From Rhizophagus clarus (taxonomy: Eukaryota > Glomeromycota > Glomeromycetes > Glomerales > Glomeraceae), in assembly GCA_015698045.1 (NCBI GenBank), contig BLAL01000160.1, forward strand, positions 2,418,001-2,482,000: DNA of 64,000 nt, in the 5' to 3' direction. Positions within the stretch are counted from its first letter, which is position 1. Each line of letters begins with the position of its first letter. Positions 35,304-47,786 of this stretch are shown piece after piece. A model generated the notes under the pieces. That model had not been told where the DNA came from and ran no database searches. It worked only from the letters and a program-made list of their open reading frames with translations. The position numbers and the translations under genes are program-made.

Positions 35304-36173
35304 TTAAAAGATCCCTTGTGTACTCATTACAAATCCTTGAAGGATTGTTGAAGTAATCTGAGAAGGATTTGTTAGAGTTTGCATAACGATTTGATTATTT
35401 GCATTCAACGTGTATATTTTTACTTCAGGTGGATTTTGATGTCGATCAATAAACCATCCCTCCTAATAAATATTAATTAACAAAGACCTATAAGGAAATA
35501 GTCATAGTTTTTCTACTTACCTCAGCGCCAGCATTCACCTACTGCAACATTTTATTGTGAACATATTGGACAGAATCAGATTGTGAACATAACTCGATAA
35601 TAAAATTAGGCGTGACTGGCAGAAATGCTTCATTTTGTTGTGCATTTGTTAAAGTGTTCCACCTACAATATAAAATTGAGTTTTAAAAAAAAAAATGAAA
35701 AAAAATGCAAATTGACTTTATATTTGATAATGTTCAGAAACCTGTTATTAAGTATGACACAAGCATCTGGGCCTAACTGATCACTGTTTGGTAGTGTATA
35801 AAGTACCTAAACAAAAGACGTGACTTTAGCAAACAGAAAAAAAATTTTCAACATAATGATCAGTAATTCACCTGAGAGGAACCATATTCTCTAGTGAGGT
35901 GGGGTTAGCAAGAACCCAACCAACTATATGATAAATAATGAGAGTTTTCCTTTTACCTATTTTATTTTATCCATGAATTAACACAGAAATGCAATATTTA
36001 AATGCCAGATAGTGATCCATTTTCTATTCAATTTACATACCTGTACTATGTGCTACTGGCATTATATCAAGCACACCGTTAATAAGATTCAAGCAAAAAG
36101 CATGAGGGTTTATATCTGCAACTAACTTCAATTGATCAATACTACTACCAGGAATGAAAATACGTAATGACAT
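35304..36173 (-). pseudogene. Uma2-family (DUF820) nuclease-like gene with introns, two lesions
   Basis: Exons 36173-36041, 35956-35872, 35806-35742, 35662-35521 and 35462-35304, all GT-AG. The product starts MSLRIFIPGSS, continues through GVLDIMPVAHSTG, WVLANP, EYGSSQVLYTLPNSDQLGPD, WNTLTNAQQNEAFLPVTP, NFIIELCSQSDS and EGWFIDRHQNPPEVKIY, and ends MSTQGIF. The order and motifs (YGSS..LPN..PDA, P-x-F-ELxSxSDS..K, GxxxGWxIDR) are those of the Uma2 fold, a PD-(D/E)XK-type family abundant in bacteria. Lesions: one base is missing near 35893 (NP to LTREYG), and a TAG stands at 35541-35539 between KMLQ and VNAGAE. The gene may be transferred from bacteria and later intron-bearing (inference). Confidence 0.72.
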
Positions 36174-37028
36174 TTTGAAAGAGCAATAATATATTGTATG
36201 TAAACAGTGAAAAAATAGAGCAACTGTTAGATAAATTTGACTGCTTCTAATGAAAAATATACTAGAATAGATCAAAATCTTTGTCTATTCCTTTGAGTCA
36301 ATATGATATGATATATTTTTAAAAGCTTGAAAAGAAATTAAAGATAAAAAAAAAAAACTTGAAAATTTTTTTGCAATACTTGATTTGTTATAGTGCATAT
36401 GATCTTGATGATCTTGATACTGCGCCAAATATGATTTATTAAGATAATAATGGAAACAGTGCTAGCTAAGAAACTAACAAGGGAGGAATAAAGCATGAAT
36501 GGAATCCTTTAAGATTCATGTCTGCCAAGCCCTAACCCAATATAATGGCAGTTCTTTTCCCATTACTCTAGATTATTACCTAAGTTATTATTTACACTAC
36601 CATTCATAATTGACATTACTATTCTAAACTTTGGATCCTTTTCACCATAATAAAAATTTTTTACAGTTTCTTTCCCAATCTTTTTCTTCAAATACATAAT
36701 CTAAAGTTTCCACTTATTCCTTACCCGATATATGTGAAATATGTGTATGCTATTTAATAATACTACATATATCAGGTACCCAATATGTGTAGTACAAATG
36801 CAGAAAATTGGTGACATATAATATGCATATCGGGTATATTCAAAACAAAAACTTGCTTAAAACAGTTCCTACTTTTTTCAAGAGATGAATCAGATAATCG
36901 ACTAGAAGAACTTTCATTACTAGAGGAATGGTTGGCCATACTCAGTTGATCAAAATTGACCTGAAGCCTTTGGACAATTGTATAATGTTAGATCATTTCA
37001 TTTCAGAAAGCTTTGATAGAATTCTTAA
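36174..37028. other. Spacer
   Basis: No gene recognised; TTTCCACTTATTCC-like AT-rich text. The plus-strand open frame starting at 36928 is discussed with the next feature. Confidence 0.35.
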
Positions 37029-37492
37029 TCAAAGTGAATTCAGATTATGGCAGTCTTCTTCAATATTATTAAGTCTTGTAAGTCTTATAGTCATATTATT
37101 AATTATTGATAAAATTTTCTGCACCTCAGAGGCATATCCAGCATCACATGAATTGATTTTTTTGATTTCTGTGGTAAGTTTATTATTATTTTTGCCAAGC
37201 TTCACAGTGAAAGAAAAATTAACTTTAAAAAGATGCATTAAAAGTTTATTGGTGACTTTAGTATTAATTTCTGTGGTAAGTTTACTGAAGATGTTTTTGA
37301 TTTCTGGTGTATTATTTTTTGCGTGATAATTTTAGTGACACGTGCAGAAAGTTCATCAGAAATTTTTTGTTTAATATTTGACCACATAATTGCGATTCTT
37401 ATAATTAATACTAGACCAATGAACAAAAAAATAGCGGTTAAGATTAAAAAAGGGATGACCCCTGAAGAGTTAAACAATGACAAATTGGACAT
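37029..37492 (-). CDS. Hypothetical membrane protein, possibly frameshifted
   Basis: The minus-strand frame from 37492 begins MSNLSLFNSSG and has one clear membrane segment (VIPFLILTAIFLFIGLVLII), then a polar part with SDELSARVTKIITQK. After an A-run near 37321 the coding character moves to another frame (NNTPEIKNIFSKLTTEINTK..., ending NIEEDCHNLNSL at 37029). A KLTTEI motif is used twice. A competing plus-strand frame (36928-37326) is very hydrophobic, as expected for antisense of AT-rich coding DNA. Not recognised; low certainty. Confidence 0.3.
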
Positions 37493-38105
37493 GATTAGGT
37501 AAATTGATGTGTAATTATTTTATTAAGAGATTTTATTAGTGAATCAAATTTTTTTAAATATTAATGATTGACTTTTTTTAATATGCAATCTCTTGCACAA
37601 ATGTGCTGAGAAAAGGTTTATTTTATACTGTATGCTTACTACACATAAAAAAAGAATTTAACCTGATTTAATAAAAATTATGTTGCTTTTTTATATATAT
37701 TCATTATAACTACATTTTTTCATAATTATATTTTTTCAGCTAAAATAATTATAATTACCTGAATCCCATTTAATAATAACAAATGTTCCTCCTTGAATCC
37801 CAGTAAAAAATTGAAAATCCAGAATTTGTTTGGAAAATATTATTGTACAAATACTGTACAAATTCTATACAATTAGTGACGGAAAATGTACCAAATTATG
37901 AAATATTTCGTACTTGTCAGCGAAATTACCAGTAAGAATCATAATTTAGTCGTTGAATTATTCAAAGTATTTTAAAGAAAATCGTATGAATCCATTTTGT
38001 TCTGAGATATAAATTCGGTTCACGGTATCAACATGATCATACTGCGGCTAATGGCTACGCTGATGTATTTTTATTCAAATCGACTTATTACAAGATTTCA
38101 TATTT
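37493..38105. other. Spacer
   Basis: AT-rich, no gene seen. Confidence 0.4.
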
Positions 38106-38870
38106 CAATTTTATTTTTATTTTTATTTTTATTCGCGGACAGTTAACTAGAACAGTAGTACATATATAAGTCATCTACATAGAGACAAATAATGAAGAAC
38201 TATCACTAATCATGACTGATTCCTAAGAACCCGCACTATCCGCCTTAGCAAACGGTAGCGAACAAAAGCCCACCAACAGATCCCAAAGGATAGATGCTAA
38301 GAGAAACAGAATAAAAAGAAATAAAACAAAAAACTACGCACTGGAGAATTAAAAAGGGGAAAACCAGGTCGCAACCTTTTTTTAGGCCGTAGCAAAATGT
38401 GGAAACGCCCAATCTACGCTAAAATCCTATGGAATAAAAGAAGATAAAATGAATTGTTAGGTTAGCGATTTATTGTCTAGCTTCCGAATTAAAGTTTTGA
38501 GAAGCATGCACAAGTCATCCGAAACTGCAGTCTTTTTACGAGATTGATTCTTTTTTGCTTTGGACTTCTTGTGGTCAGGGCAAACCGGAACCTGCTTTGG
38601 GGTGCTTGATTGTTGTGTTTTCGGGGTGTTACCACCCTTATTATCTTTTTTCTTCTTCGACTTAATCAGTAAGGGCGTCTTGGAATTCATCAGCTTTATT
38701 TTGTCCGTTCATAAGGAAAGAGCTCGTATTAACCTTTCGTGCGTTTCAAAATAAAGTATTCCTTTGAGTCCTTGTTTATCCTTGATAACTTTCCACGCCG
38801 CCGCTCTCGTATACTGGAGGAGGGATTCGCCATCAGGGGTAAGATTTCATATTTCAAGTGGGAAGTACTA
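38106..38870 (-). mobile_element. Minus-strand retroelement 3' part with (AAAAAT)n tail
   Basis: Minus-strand frames give LLQYTRAAAWKVIKDKQGLK followed by GILYFETHERLIRALSL and, one stop later, a basic protein end (MNSKTPLLIKSKKKKDNKGG..., with a CPDH motif and LLKTLIRKLDNKSLT) at 38690-38457. A 320-bp non-coding stretch follows. It ends in repeated AAAAAT at 38132-38106, the same tail type as at 11.35 kb. The basic ORF1-like end plus simple-repeat tail suggests a LINE; no reverse transcriptase is present. Confidence 0.5.
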
Positions 38871-39966
38871 TTCGAAAAGTATGTATTTTACTGAATCACG
38901 TGACTTAAATTTCTATTTTCTAATGAAAAAATCAAGAAGTCAGAAGTCATACCTTCTATCACAAAACAATTGTTTCGTTCCAATTGTTCACCAAGTTACT
39001 ATATTTCCATATGTGAAATCCACAGGATAAATCTATTCCGCCAACACATGCTTTCAGAATTTTCAGTTTCGCTCTACTGTCGGATTTTATCATCATGAAT
39101 TTAATCCCACGATCATGATCCGATAATAGGATTTCCATCGTAGAATTTAGTCTCATGATGTTATATCATTATGACAGAGTTTTCGTTAACAGTTCTTTGT
39201 AAAAAGGTTTTAATAACAATATCCCAACAATATCCTCTATGATAGAATTCGTACAATATTGTTTTCTTAAATTCGAAAGAAGGATTTGTCTGCCTTTTTT
39301 CCTGTATCTTTATTTGTGTTTCACCCGATGTATACAACAATAAAACTATCGGTATCTAATGCAATACGTGTTTAATAGAGGAAAGAATATTCAAGGCAAT
39401 AAATAGCCAATTTCGGCAAGCTCGTACTCTATGTGACACACATTTTTTGACAGACGCTATTTATGTTTGTTGTAACAAAGTCATTGGTCATTACCGTTTT
39501 TTTCGTGATTTGATGCTTTACTTAATATAGAATCCGCAGTTGGTTCATTGATAATCAATTCGGAAAATTCGTATGACACTCTAAACAAATCGTTAATAGA
39601 TAAGAAATATACGATATGATATTATTATTACTAGTTTTACTAGTTTACAAATATTTCAGGCATATCTTCACTATTAACGAAATTGTCCATATTGACTAAT
39701 AAGTTTTGATAAATTATATTATCGGCCTGATTTAGTTTGATTAATTTTTGTATTATACTCAAATATACTCCTCCACTCATTTATTTTGAAATACGTAACG
39801 ATATCGATATGTATTTAATACTGATCACAAACTCATGTATAGTTAGCTGAATTTAAATTTTACATCTATTTAAGCTCCGACTTCTGATTCTCTCTGATAC
39901 AAATTTTTCTTGCCGTCGCGGCCACAGTTTCCAAAGTTGCGGACTTTGAAAAAAAAACCTTTTATA
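38871..39966. other. Spacer
   Basis: AT-rich, no gene recognised. Confidence 0.4.
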
Positions 39967-42298
39967 ATGGACCAATCTGACTATGTCAGTTTTTTACTAG
40001 TTTTTGAATTGTGTTTGAATCTTGTAAATATGCCCAAGGGAGGCTTGCCAGAGGTTACTCTTTCACAAACCCGCTATCGTGGTAAGTTTTATTTACCTTA
40101 AATAAATTACTTGGCTAACTCAACTAACTGTATACTTACGTTTCATTAGAGTTTTGGGAAAAACCAATTTCTCAGTGGAGCTCAGAAAGTTGGGAAGATT
40201 TTTTTTCTAAAAAATTTAGCACACAATCAAAACAGGCTTCGCATATTGTTTTGAAAAGTGAACTAGAAGTTCTGATCCGAACTTTAAACCCAGGTACAAG
40301 AGCTTTGGCAAAAGCAAACCGACTATTAAAAGATTTCAAGGTCAGCTTTTTCAGTTATTTTCTTGAATATGAAGAAGTTCAAATCAAAATGTGCTACGCC
40401 ACCATTCTGCGTGTATGGAGGAAGAAGAGTGCTCAGGCTAAATGACACCATTACACGCACATGAGAATGTGCTATCTCCTGCTCTGCGGGTGTGGGGGAG
40501 AGATGTGTCTTGGTCTATCATTCCCTGCGTGCTGTACATTTTTTTGTGAATAGGATGTCCTACTGGCTCAGTATTGTTTGAGGTCTATTGGATCCGGAGG
40601 AGGACCAATTATGTATCTTTCTCAAAATATCAAACTAACCTAATTCTTTTCATTTTAAATATTAATAGAAAAATTTGACAAGTTCTCGACGCACTGTTGA
40701 TCTTTCACCATCGCTACACACTGCTAGTCTTCTCAATGCTGATTCATTACCTTCTGCATCAAGTGCTCTCAATGCTGATCCATCAATAAATAATTTTTAA
40801 ATGAATATTTAAGCGAAAGCTATCTAAATAATGTAGAGGAGTCTGATTTATATGAACCGTGTATTATGGAAAATGGTAACGGACATATTTTAATAGAAGA
40901 CGAATGGAAAAGAATACGGGAAATAATTGATGACTATAGATCAAAGATACCACAACATCAGCGCACATTTAAGTGAGTTTATTTTTGTTTTTATTACTCC
41001 TTCAATAAGGATATGAATTAACAGCTTTTTAGCCCTCTCTTTTATTTTATTATTGACCACTCGGGTCAACATGGACCATCTTCTGTACTACTCAAAGATT
41101 ATATGTCATCTATGCAGAAATCATTGCCCAAAATTACTTTCAATTTACAAAAACTTTCACCTGAACAGGATCAATTTTTTGAAGATCTTTTTGCGGTAAT
41201 TATTGCATTAATGCTTTAAATATTTACGTTCAAACATTTATTAATCTATTAATATAGGCAGAAGATCTTCAAGATGTACGTGCATTAACCGTATAATCAA
41301 AAAATTAATTGATATAATGTGAGTTTAAATAAATTTATTGCAACAACCTTTGACCATATTGGCAAACTGGCATTAATTATATGAGGTTGACTTCTATTTA
41401 GTAATGATTCGGTCGATTGTCCAAACAAGGATGATGTCTCCGAATATGAACATATGATGAGAAATATTGTTCCATTCATAGACGCTACAATAAATAAAGT
41501 TCCTGAGTATCGAATTCGTTAGTAAGTTGAATTTTAGTAAAATTTTAATGTTCTGTTAATAATTACTTATCAAATGACTAATCCTATATATTTAATATCT
41601 CAAAAAATCTTTTAGTTTTGAGAGTACACTACACGCAACTGCTATACGCCGTAATATGGGAGGTGATCCCACGGAATGTGCAAGGATAGGGTACAAAGTT
41701 GATGTTCTAATTAAATTGCCTGGCCTTCACTGGAGTCCAGACATTGGTTGTGGAGAGATATCAGGTGGTCTTCCAAGGTGTACCCGTGTCAAAGAATGGA
41801 TGGACACTCTAAAACTTGGATTAGAATTACGTGATGTATGGATTCTAGCTAACAATCAGCTATGTGGTGTTGATACAAATAATTTAGTAATATGGGGTTT
41901 TACGGTAGTGGGTGAGTAATCAATTTTTTTTAATTATTATTGTTAATTATTTAACTTGTGAATCAATAATTAACTAATTGGATTAATGAATTTTCAGCTC
42001 GTTCAATTAGAATTTATGCGTTAGCAATTGCAGGGGGGTTAATTCATTTAATTTTAGCATATGAGGCACCTATTCCGTCAGCTAGATGGAATAGATGCAA
42101 CGCAAAAATTGCTTATTGCACAATGTTAGAATTCTTAAAAAAATTAAATGATACAAAAATATTGCTTTTGAATTAAATAACGAAAGAGCAAGAATATTAT
42201 GCTGTGGAGTAACTGGAGTTAAACGAAAAGAAAATCTTGTTTCAATTTCTTCACCACCGGTCGTGCCAACACCGCAATCCTCAAAAAAAAGAAAGTAA
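39967..42298 (+). pseudogene. Multi-exon gene of unknown function with three apparent frameshifts
   Basis: Exons 39967-40081, 40150-40340, 40669-40972, 41033-41195, 41258-41318, 41402-41521, 41616-41911 and 41998-42298, with good GT-AG sites. The best-conserved part is exon 7: STLHATAIRRNMGGDPTE, GYKVDVLIKLPG and IGCGEISGGLPRCTRVKEWM. It resembles a repeated AM-fungal family with a D..E-x-K-like nuclease core, but here the last position is Ser (E-I-S). The tail ends PPVVPTPQSSKKRK, a possible nuclear signal. Frame changes are needed at about 40797 (T-run), 41288 and 42163 (A-run). Two of the three are at homopolymers, so sequencing error is possible. Intron 2 is long (328 nt) and unusually GC-rich. 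Confidence 0.55.
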
Positions 42299-43361
42299 AA
42301 TTTCAATGAAATACTTATTATAACATTTATTTGCACCCTTGCTTTTATATATTCTGTAAAATATAATTATCAAAATTTTAATATTAATGTTAATATTACT
42401 GCGTTAATAAATTAATCTATCGAAATATCCTTTATTACGTAAAAATTATTTAGGAAGAAATTTAAAACATCTCTCTGGACAAACATAATGTTCTTTCAAT
42501 CATTCAGCCACGAAAATATTTTGATTAGATAAATAATTGTGAAAGGATGTTTTCATTCAAGGACCGAAACTCAAATTATACAAGACACAAATGACTCATT
42601 AATAAATAATCATGAATAATTTATTATATAATAAATACTTTTTTTACTCGAGAACGGAATTGATAACGGTCAATTTCACAATATACCATTAATTATGATT
42701 AAAATATTAACTCATAATCAACCCTATCCTGCGTTACAATATATTCCATTATTTAACAAATGAACGTAATCTGACCTGTCACAACGGATGGTAATAATAA
42801 TACGCAACTATCAATTACGAATCCTATGCAACAGTGTACCTCGAAAGAATTTCCCTTCTTCAGATAACATTAAAAATACGTTCCATCAAACTACCATAAC
42901 ATCAATGATACTCAAACTAATTTTAATATTTATTTTCCAAATAGTAACCAAAATCCTTCACTTAATTCTCCTCAACCCGAATATTTCAGACTTAATATTC
43001 CGGTTCAAAATTATTGTTATATCTAATTCTGCAAATTTAACTTCCTTAGTTAAGGTTTCGACAAATTATTTTAAAATTTACATATACGGTATTAATTATT
43101 CACAATAATCAAATAACATATTTATTATATCATCAATTAGATATACCATTTGGTGGTTTCGTAAATTGATTATTTTTGGGTTTAGCTTATTATTCAGTTT
43201 TTACATATACATTTTCACGCCGTAGTCACAATAGGACAGCAGCCAATCAAGCCTATCGTAACAAATATAAATTGAAAATTTAATTTTTGATCTGCAACTA
43301 TGCATTTTTGCAACGCTTTCTTATAACATCGCATTATAAAACAAAAATATTGATATTTGTA
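42299..43361. other. Spacer
   Basis: AT-rich, no gene recognised. Confidence 0.4.
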
Positions 43362-46160
43362 ATGTCAGAGTTAGACGATGATATAAAAAAAATTGAAGAC
43401 GATATTTCTGACTCAGGTAACAGTAAAAATTCAGATCATTCTTTCACAGCAGACAATATATTATCAGGTAGCGATATTTTATTAATCTTGTAATTATATA
43501 AGCATACTTATTTTAAAAAAAAATTTTAGGGAAATGCGAAAAATGTGGTGAAAAATACATAGACGAAGATCATACAGAATGTGAATGGTGTAAATCATGT
43601 CAATTAAATTATTTGAAAAGTAGTTTTATAAAATGGACTAGTGAAAATGAAAATATTGATAATTATATTCAAAAAGTGCAATTAAGCATTAATAAATATT
43701 ATGATACAAATTTGAGTGGATACCATATAATCAATTTTATGACGTAAACAAAATTGATTTTACTACAGAATATTCAGCGATATGGGAGGATGGTCCATTA
43801 TGGTACGATAATCAGGACAAGATATTCAGATAAAAACGTTACTTTAAAATATATGAATAACTCATGTAACTCACAAGATATTGTGAATGAATTTTTAGAC
43901 GAAGTATGGATTTTCTTTACAATTTTACTTTGTTTTTTTTTTCGCAATATACCGTAGTAATGATTTTTTGTTTATTCTTATAGGTTAACACATATTTAAG
44001 GAAAGATTATGTTGAAATTATAGATATTGATCATATTAATCGTACGATATACGGAATATCTCAAAATCTAGATACGATGGGTTATATTATGGTTTTTGGA
44101 GATTTATATAAAAATAATTGCAAAAATTGTGGTGAAATATACATGGACGTAGATTATGAATGGTGTAAATTATGTCAAATAAATAGGCTTAAAGATGATT
44201 TTACAAACTGGAGTAGTGAAAATGAAGAAATTGTCAAGAAAAGCAGCTGGGTATTAAAAATTTTTATGACAAAATATTTGAATGGATACCGTATGATCAA
44301 TTTGATGAAATCAAAGTGATAAGTAAAGGTGAATTTGGTACAATATATTCAGCAATATGGGAGGTTGGTCCGCTATATTACAATGAAAATGATAAAAAAT
44401 TAATTAGAGAATTCGACGAAAAGGTTGCCTTAAAATGTTTATATAATTCACAAAACAAAATTGATGAATTTTTAAGTGAGGTGCGAAATTTTTCTAATTT
44501 TAATAAATTATAATAAACCTTTTTCTTTTTCTTGATAACAAATAACTTTTTATTCTTCAATAGGTTAAAACATATTTATCAGATAATAAAGATAAAGATA
44601 TACCTCATATATATGGAATATCTCAAAACCCGGATTCTAAAGATTATATTATGGTTCTCCAAGATGGATATTGTGAACAATGTGGTGAAAAAAGATAAAA
44701 ATGCAATGGATAGAAAACAATATCAAATAAATGAAACACATAAATGTGTAAATTGTGTCAATTGGATTATTTAAAAAAAAAATTTCATAAATTGGGCCAG
44801 TGAAAGCGAAAAAAATCAACGATTACATTCAAGAAGTTCAATCTATTATTGATTGTAGAGACAATATAGTATTTGAATGGATACCATACAATCAATTCAA
44901 TGATATTAAAAAATAGGACAAGGTGGTTTTTCTATAATATATTCGGCAATATGGAAGGATGGTCCATTAGTATATAATAATTATGATTACGAAAAAAGAG
45001 GATATGAAAGAATACCAAATAAAAAAGTTGCGTTAAAATGTTTATTTAATTCACAAAATATCACTCTTGAATTTTTAAATGAGGTATAAATTATCATCAT
45101 TATTATTTTATTTTTATAATATAACTAAAAAATAAATTCTTTATTTTATGTATGTAGATTAAATCATGTTCAATGAACAAATACACCAATATTATTAATG
45201 TATACGGAATATCACGAAATCCAGATTCAAAAGAATATATTATGGTTCTTGAATATGCGGAAGGTGGAAATTTTAGTGATTGGATGAGAAAGAATTATGA
45301 AGATTTTGAATGGAAAAATAAAATAAATGCATTATCCGATATAATTGACTGTCTTATGGGTATTCATCAAAATAAGATGGTTCATCGTGATTTTCATACT
45401 GGAAATATATTATTTATGAATGATAGTAATATATGTATTTCAGATATGGGATTAAGTGGAAAAATTGATGATAAAGACAAAACCAATGTTTATGGGGTCA
45501 TGCCTTATATAGCTCCCGAAGTTTTAAGTGACAAACCTTATACGAAAGCATCAGATATATATAGCTTTGGTATGATCATGTATTGAAGACAACCTTTTAT
45601 GAATCATGCTCATAATGAGGTTTTAGCATTGAATATAATCAATGGATTTAGACCTGAAATATATGAGTTTGAAGAACCAAAATATTATATTGATTTAATG
45701 AAAAAATGCTGGGATTCTAATCCAGAAAATAGACCGAATGCAATCGAAATTGGCGATTTGTTATCTTCATTTGAAGAATCATTTACCAATGTAAAAGAAA
45801 CGTTTCATTATGAATTTGATAAACAATTCAGAAAAGCAGAAAAACATAGAATATTAGATCTTTATTCTTATAAACAAGCAAATATTCATCCTCAAGCTAT
45901 TTATACATCCCGATTACTTAATTCTCGCCCAAAATATTCAAAAACGTGATGGTAAACTTAATGAATTTAGTGATAATATTGCAGTTGAAAATTTGTTATT
46001 GCAAGATTTGGAGAATCTAAATGATTTGGAGATCTAAATGATGTGGAGAGTCCAAATGATGCGGAGAATCAAAATGTGGAGAATCCAAAGTATAAAAATT
46101 AATGAATTTAGTGACAGTATTGCGGTGGAAGAATTGTTCTTACAACTTACGACACAATTA
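43362..46160 (+). pseudogene. Kinase gene with three tandem zinc-ribbon/N-lobe modules, decayed
   Basis: Exon 1, 43362-43467 (MSELDDDIKKIEDD...), is followed by a module: CxxC (CEKCGEKY) .. CxxC (CKSC), W-T-S-E-N linker, EWIPYNQF, N-lobe, intron, then YGISQN.. up to YIMVF. Instead of running on into a C-lobe, the YIMVF segment passes directly into a second zinc ribbon (CKNCGEIY, about 44119). That copy likewise passes into a third (CEQCGEK, about 44672). Only the third continues to a full C-lobe: MVHRDFHTGN, SDMGLSG, APE. Module spacing is 584 and 553 bp. Lesions include frameshifts in each module, TAA in or before the ribbons and glycine loop, and TGA at 45584-45586 in subdomain IX. DFG is DMG. 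Confidence 0.8.
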
Positions 46161-47786
46161 TAATAATTATTTATTACTTAGCTTCATAATATAAGAATAA
46201 TTAATTAATATTTTTACCTAACAAACCGGAAGTGGCTGCAATTGCCATCATACTCACCCCAGAGAAAAGTGATACGTATTTCTATTAAAATATGTCATAA
46301 TAATGTAATTTATAGTCGAATCATTTTATAAATAAAAATAATTCATTTGTAATGAAATTATCTTTCACTAATTCATTAAACATTTCGCTTGCCGTAATCC
46401 AAAACATAGATCAAGGAGGACCAGATTTGTATCACGTATTGAACTCTTAATATCATCAGACCGTCGTTCCCTCTCAATGTAATAAATCAACATCACCACT
46501 GACCAGAAGTTACCCGAATATTACTGACAAAGTTTTCGTTGAATCATTCAAATTTTGCATTGTCGTTGTTAGTGATATTATCTTAAATTCTCGTAGATTT
46601 GTTAAGATTGATCGATTCGAACCAAATGTTCGATTGATCGATCATTAATTAATAACACGTGACTAATTAACGTGATCGCGTGAAGTAGATCAGTTCGGGA
46701 GACGTCATTTTTTAATGGGGTCTCAATAAATACCATACAAAACTTTATTGAAAATACGAGCGAAAATGAAATCTTCAATGGCTCAAAATTGAACGTTGAA
46801 ACTGCAAGGAGTTCATTTGAGCAATAAACATTGCGGCTTTCAAATAATTTTCTATATGTCCACCAAAGAAAAGCAATGAGCCAAACTAGTGCTAATTGAT
46901 TAAATTAATAATATAGTATACAAATATCATGTGAAATGGGCCAATGCGCGAATGTAATATATTGTATCACTGTGATTTGTTTGTATCTAAAAGTCGGAAA
47001 TTATGCATTACTTTTAACAAAGAATCTTTTAAAAACATTAAAACTTTTCAAATTTGGTTTATACTCGAAAAAATTTTCTGCTTAGGACGATGCAGATATC
47101 TGCATGCTCAAGAACTATTGATATACTTAAATAAATATATAATAAAGGCGTCAATATAAAGTTTGTAGTTATGCAACTCTGCTGCAAATTCACGAGGAAG
47201 CACAATATATATTAATTTACATTCCATCCTTTTTTGTGAATACAATAAGATTTTATAAATAATTTCATCCTTTTAACCTAATATATATAAAGTACAGCTT
47301 TTTCTTTATTTATTTTCAAAATAGATAGAATATGGTGAAACGCAACAAATTCGGCCTGAATTGTTGAAATTGAAGTAATCACGTGTTTTAGTCATATATT
47401 GTGCAGATCAAAAAAAACTTCAAAAATTGGTTTCAAAAAAAACTGAGCTCGACGAAAAAAAAAAACAATTGTTTTCCCGTAATCAAACATTTGCCACATT
47501 ATAGCCATCAATGCAGTAAATAAGCCTCAGGATCTCTTTGTTCGCTATGCATAGCCAATTTAAAAATAAACTTTTATAGTGATTATTTAAATCTGCAAAC
47601 CTACAAAAAAACTTTTTATTTTTTTTAAAAAAAAAAACTTCTTTCCAAAAAATTAAGTTCAAGGTTAATTGATTGTTGTTGGTCAAAAAACAACGTAATT
47701 TGTAAATTTTGTCATACATTGATTTCTATTTTATCGCTGATCAATTCTGAAAATCGACCTTTCTTCATCCGTACACCAGGAAAAAA
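46161..47786. other. Spacer before the conserved block
   Basis: AT-rich, no gene recognised. It should contain the HEN1 promoter. Confidence 0.4.

Noticed and set aside
36928..37326. 132-codon hydrophobic plus-strand frame
   Set aside because: Overlaps a minus-strand frame with more natural composition; the hydrophobicity is typical of antisense AT-rich coding DNA.
43287..43361. Upstream start for the kinase at 43.4 kb (frame begins 43287)
   Set aside because: The segment before the ATG at 43362 is hydrophobic and unlike paralogues, which start close to the acidic SELDDDIKK segment.
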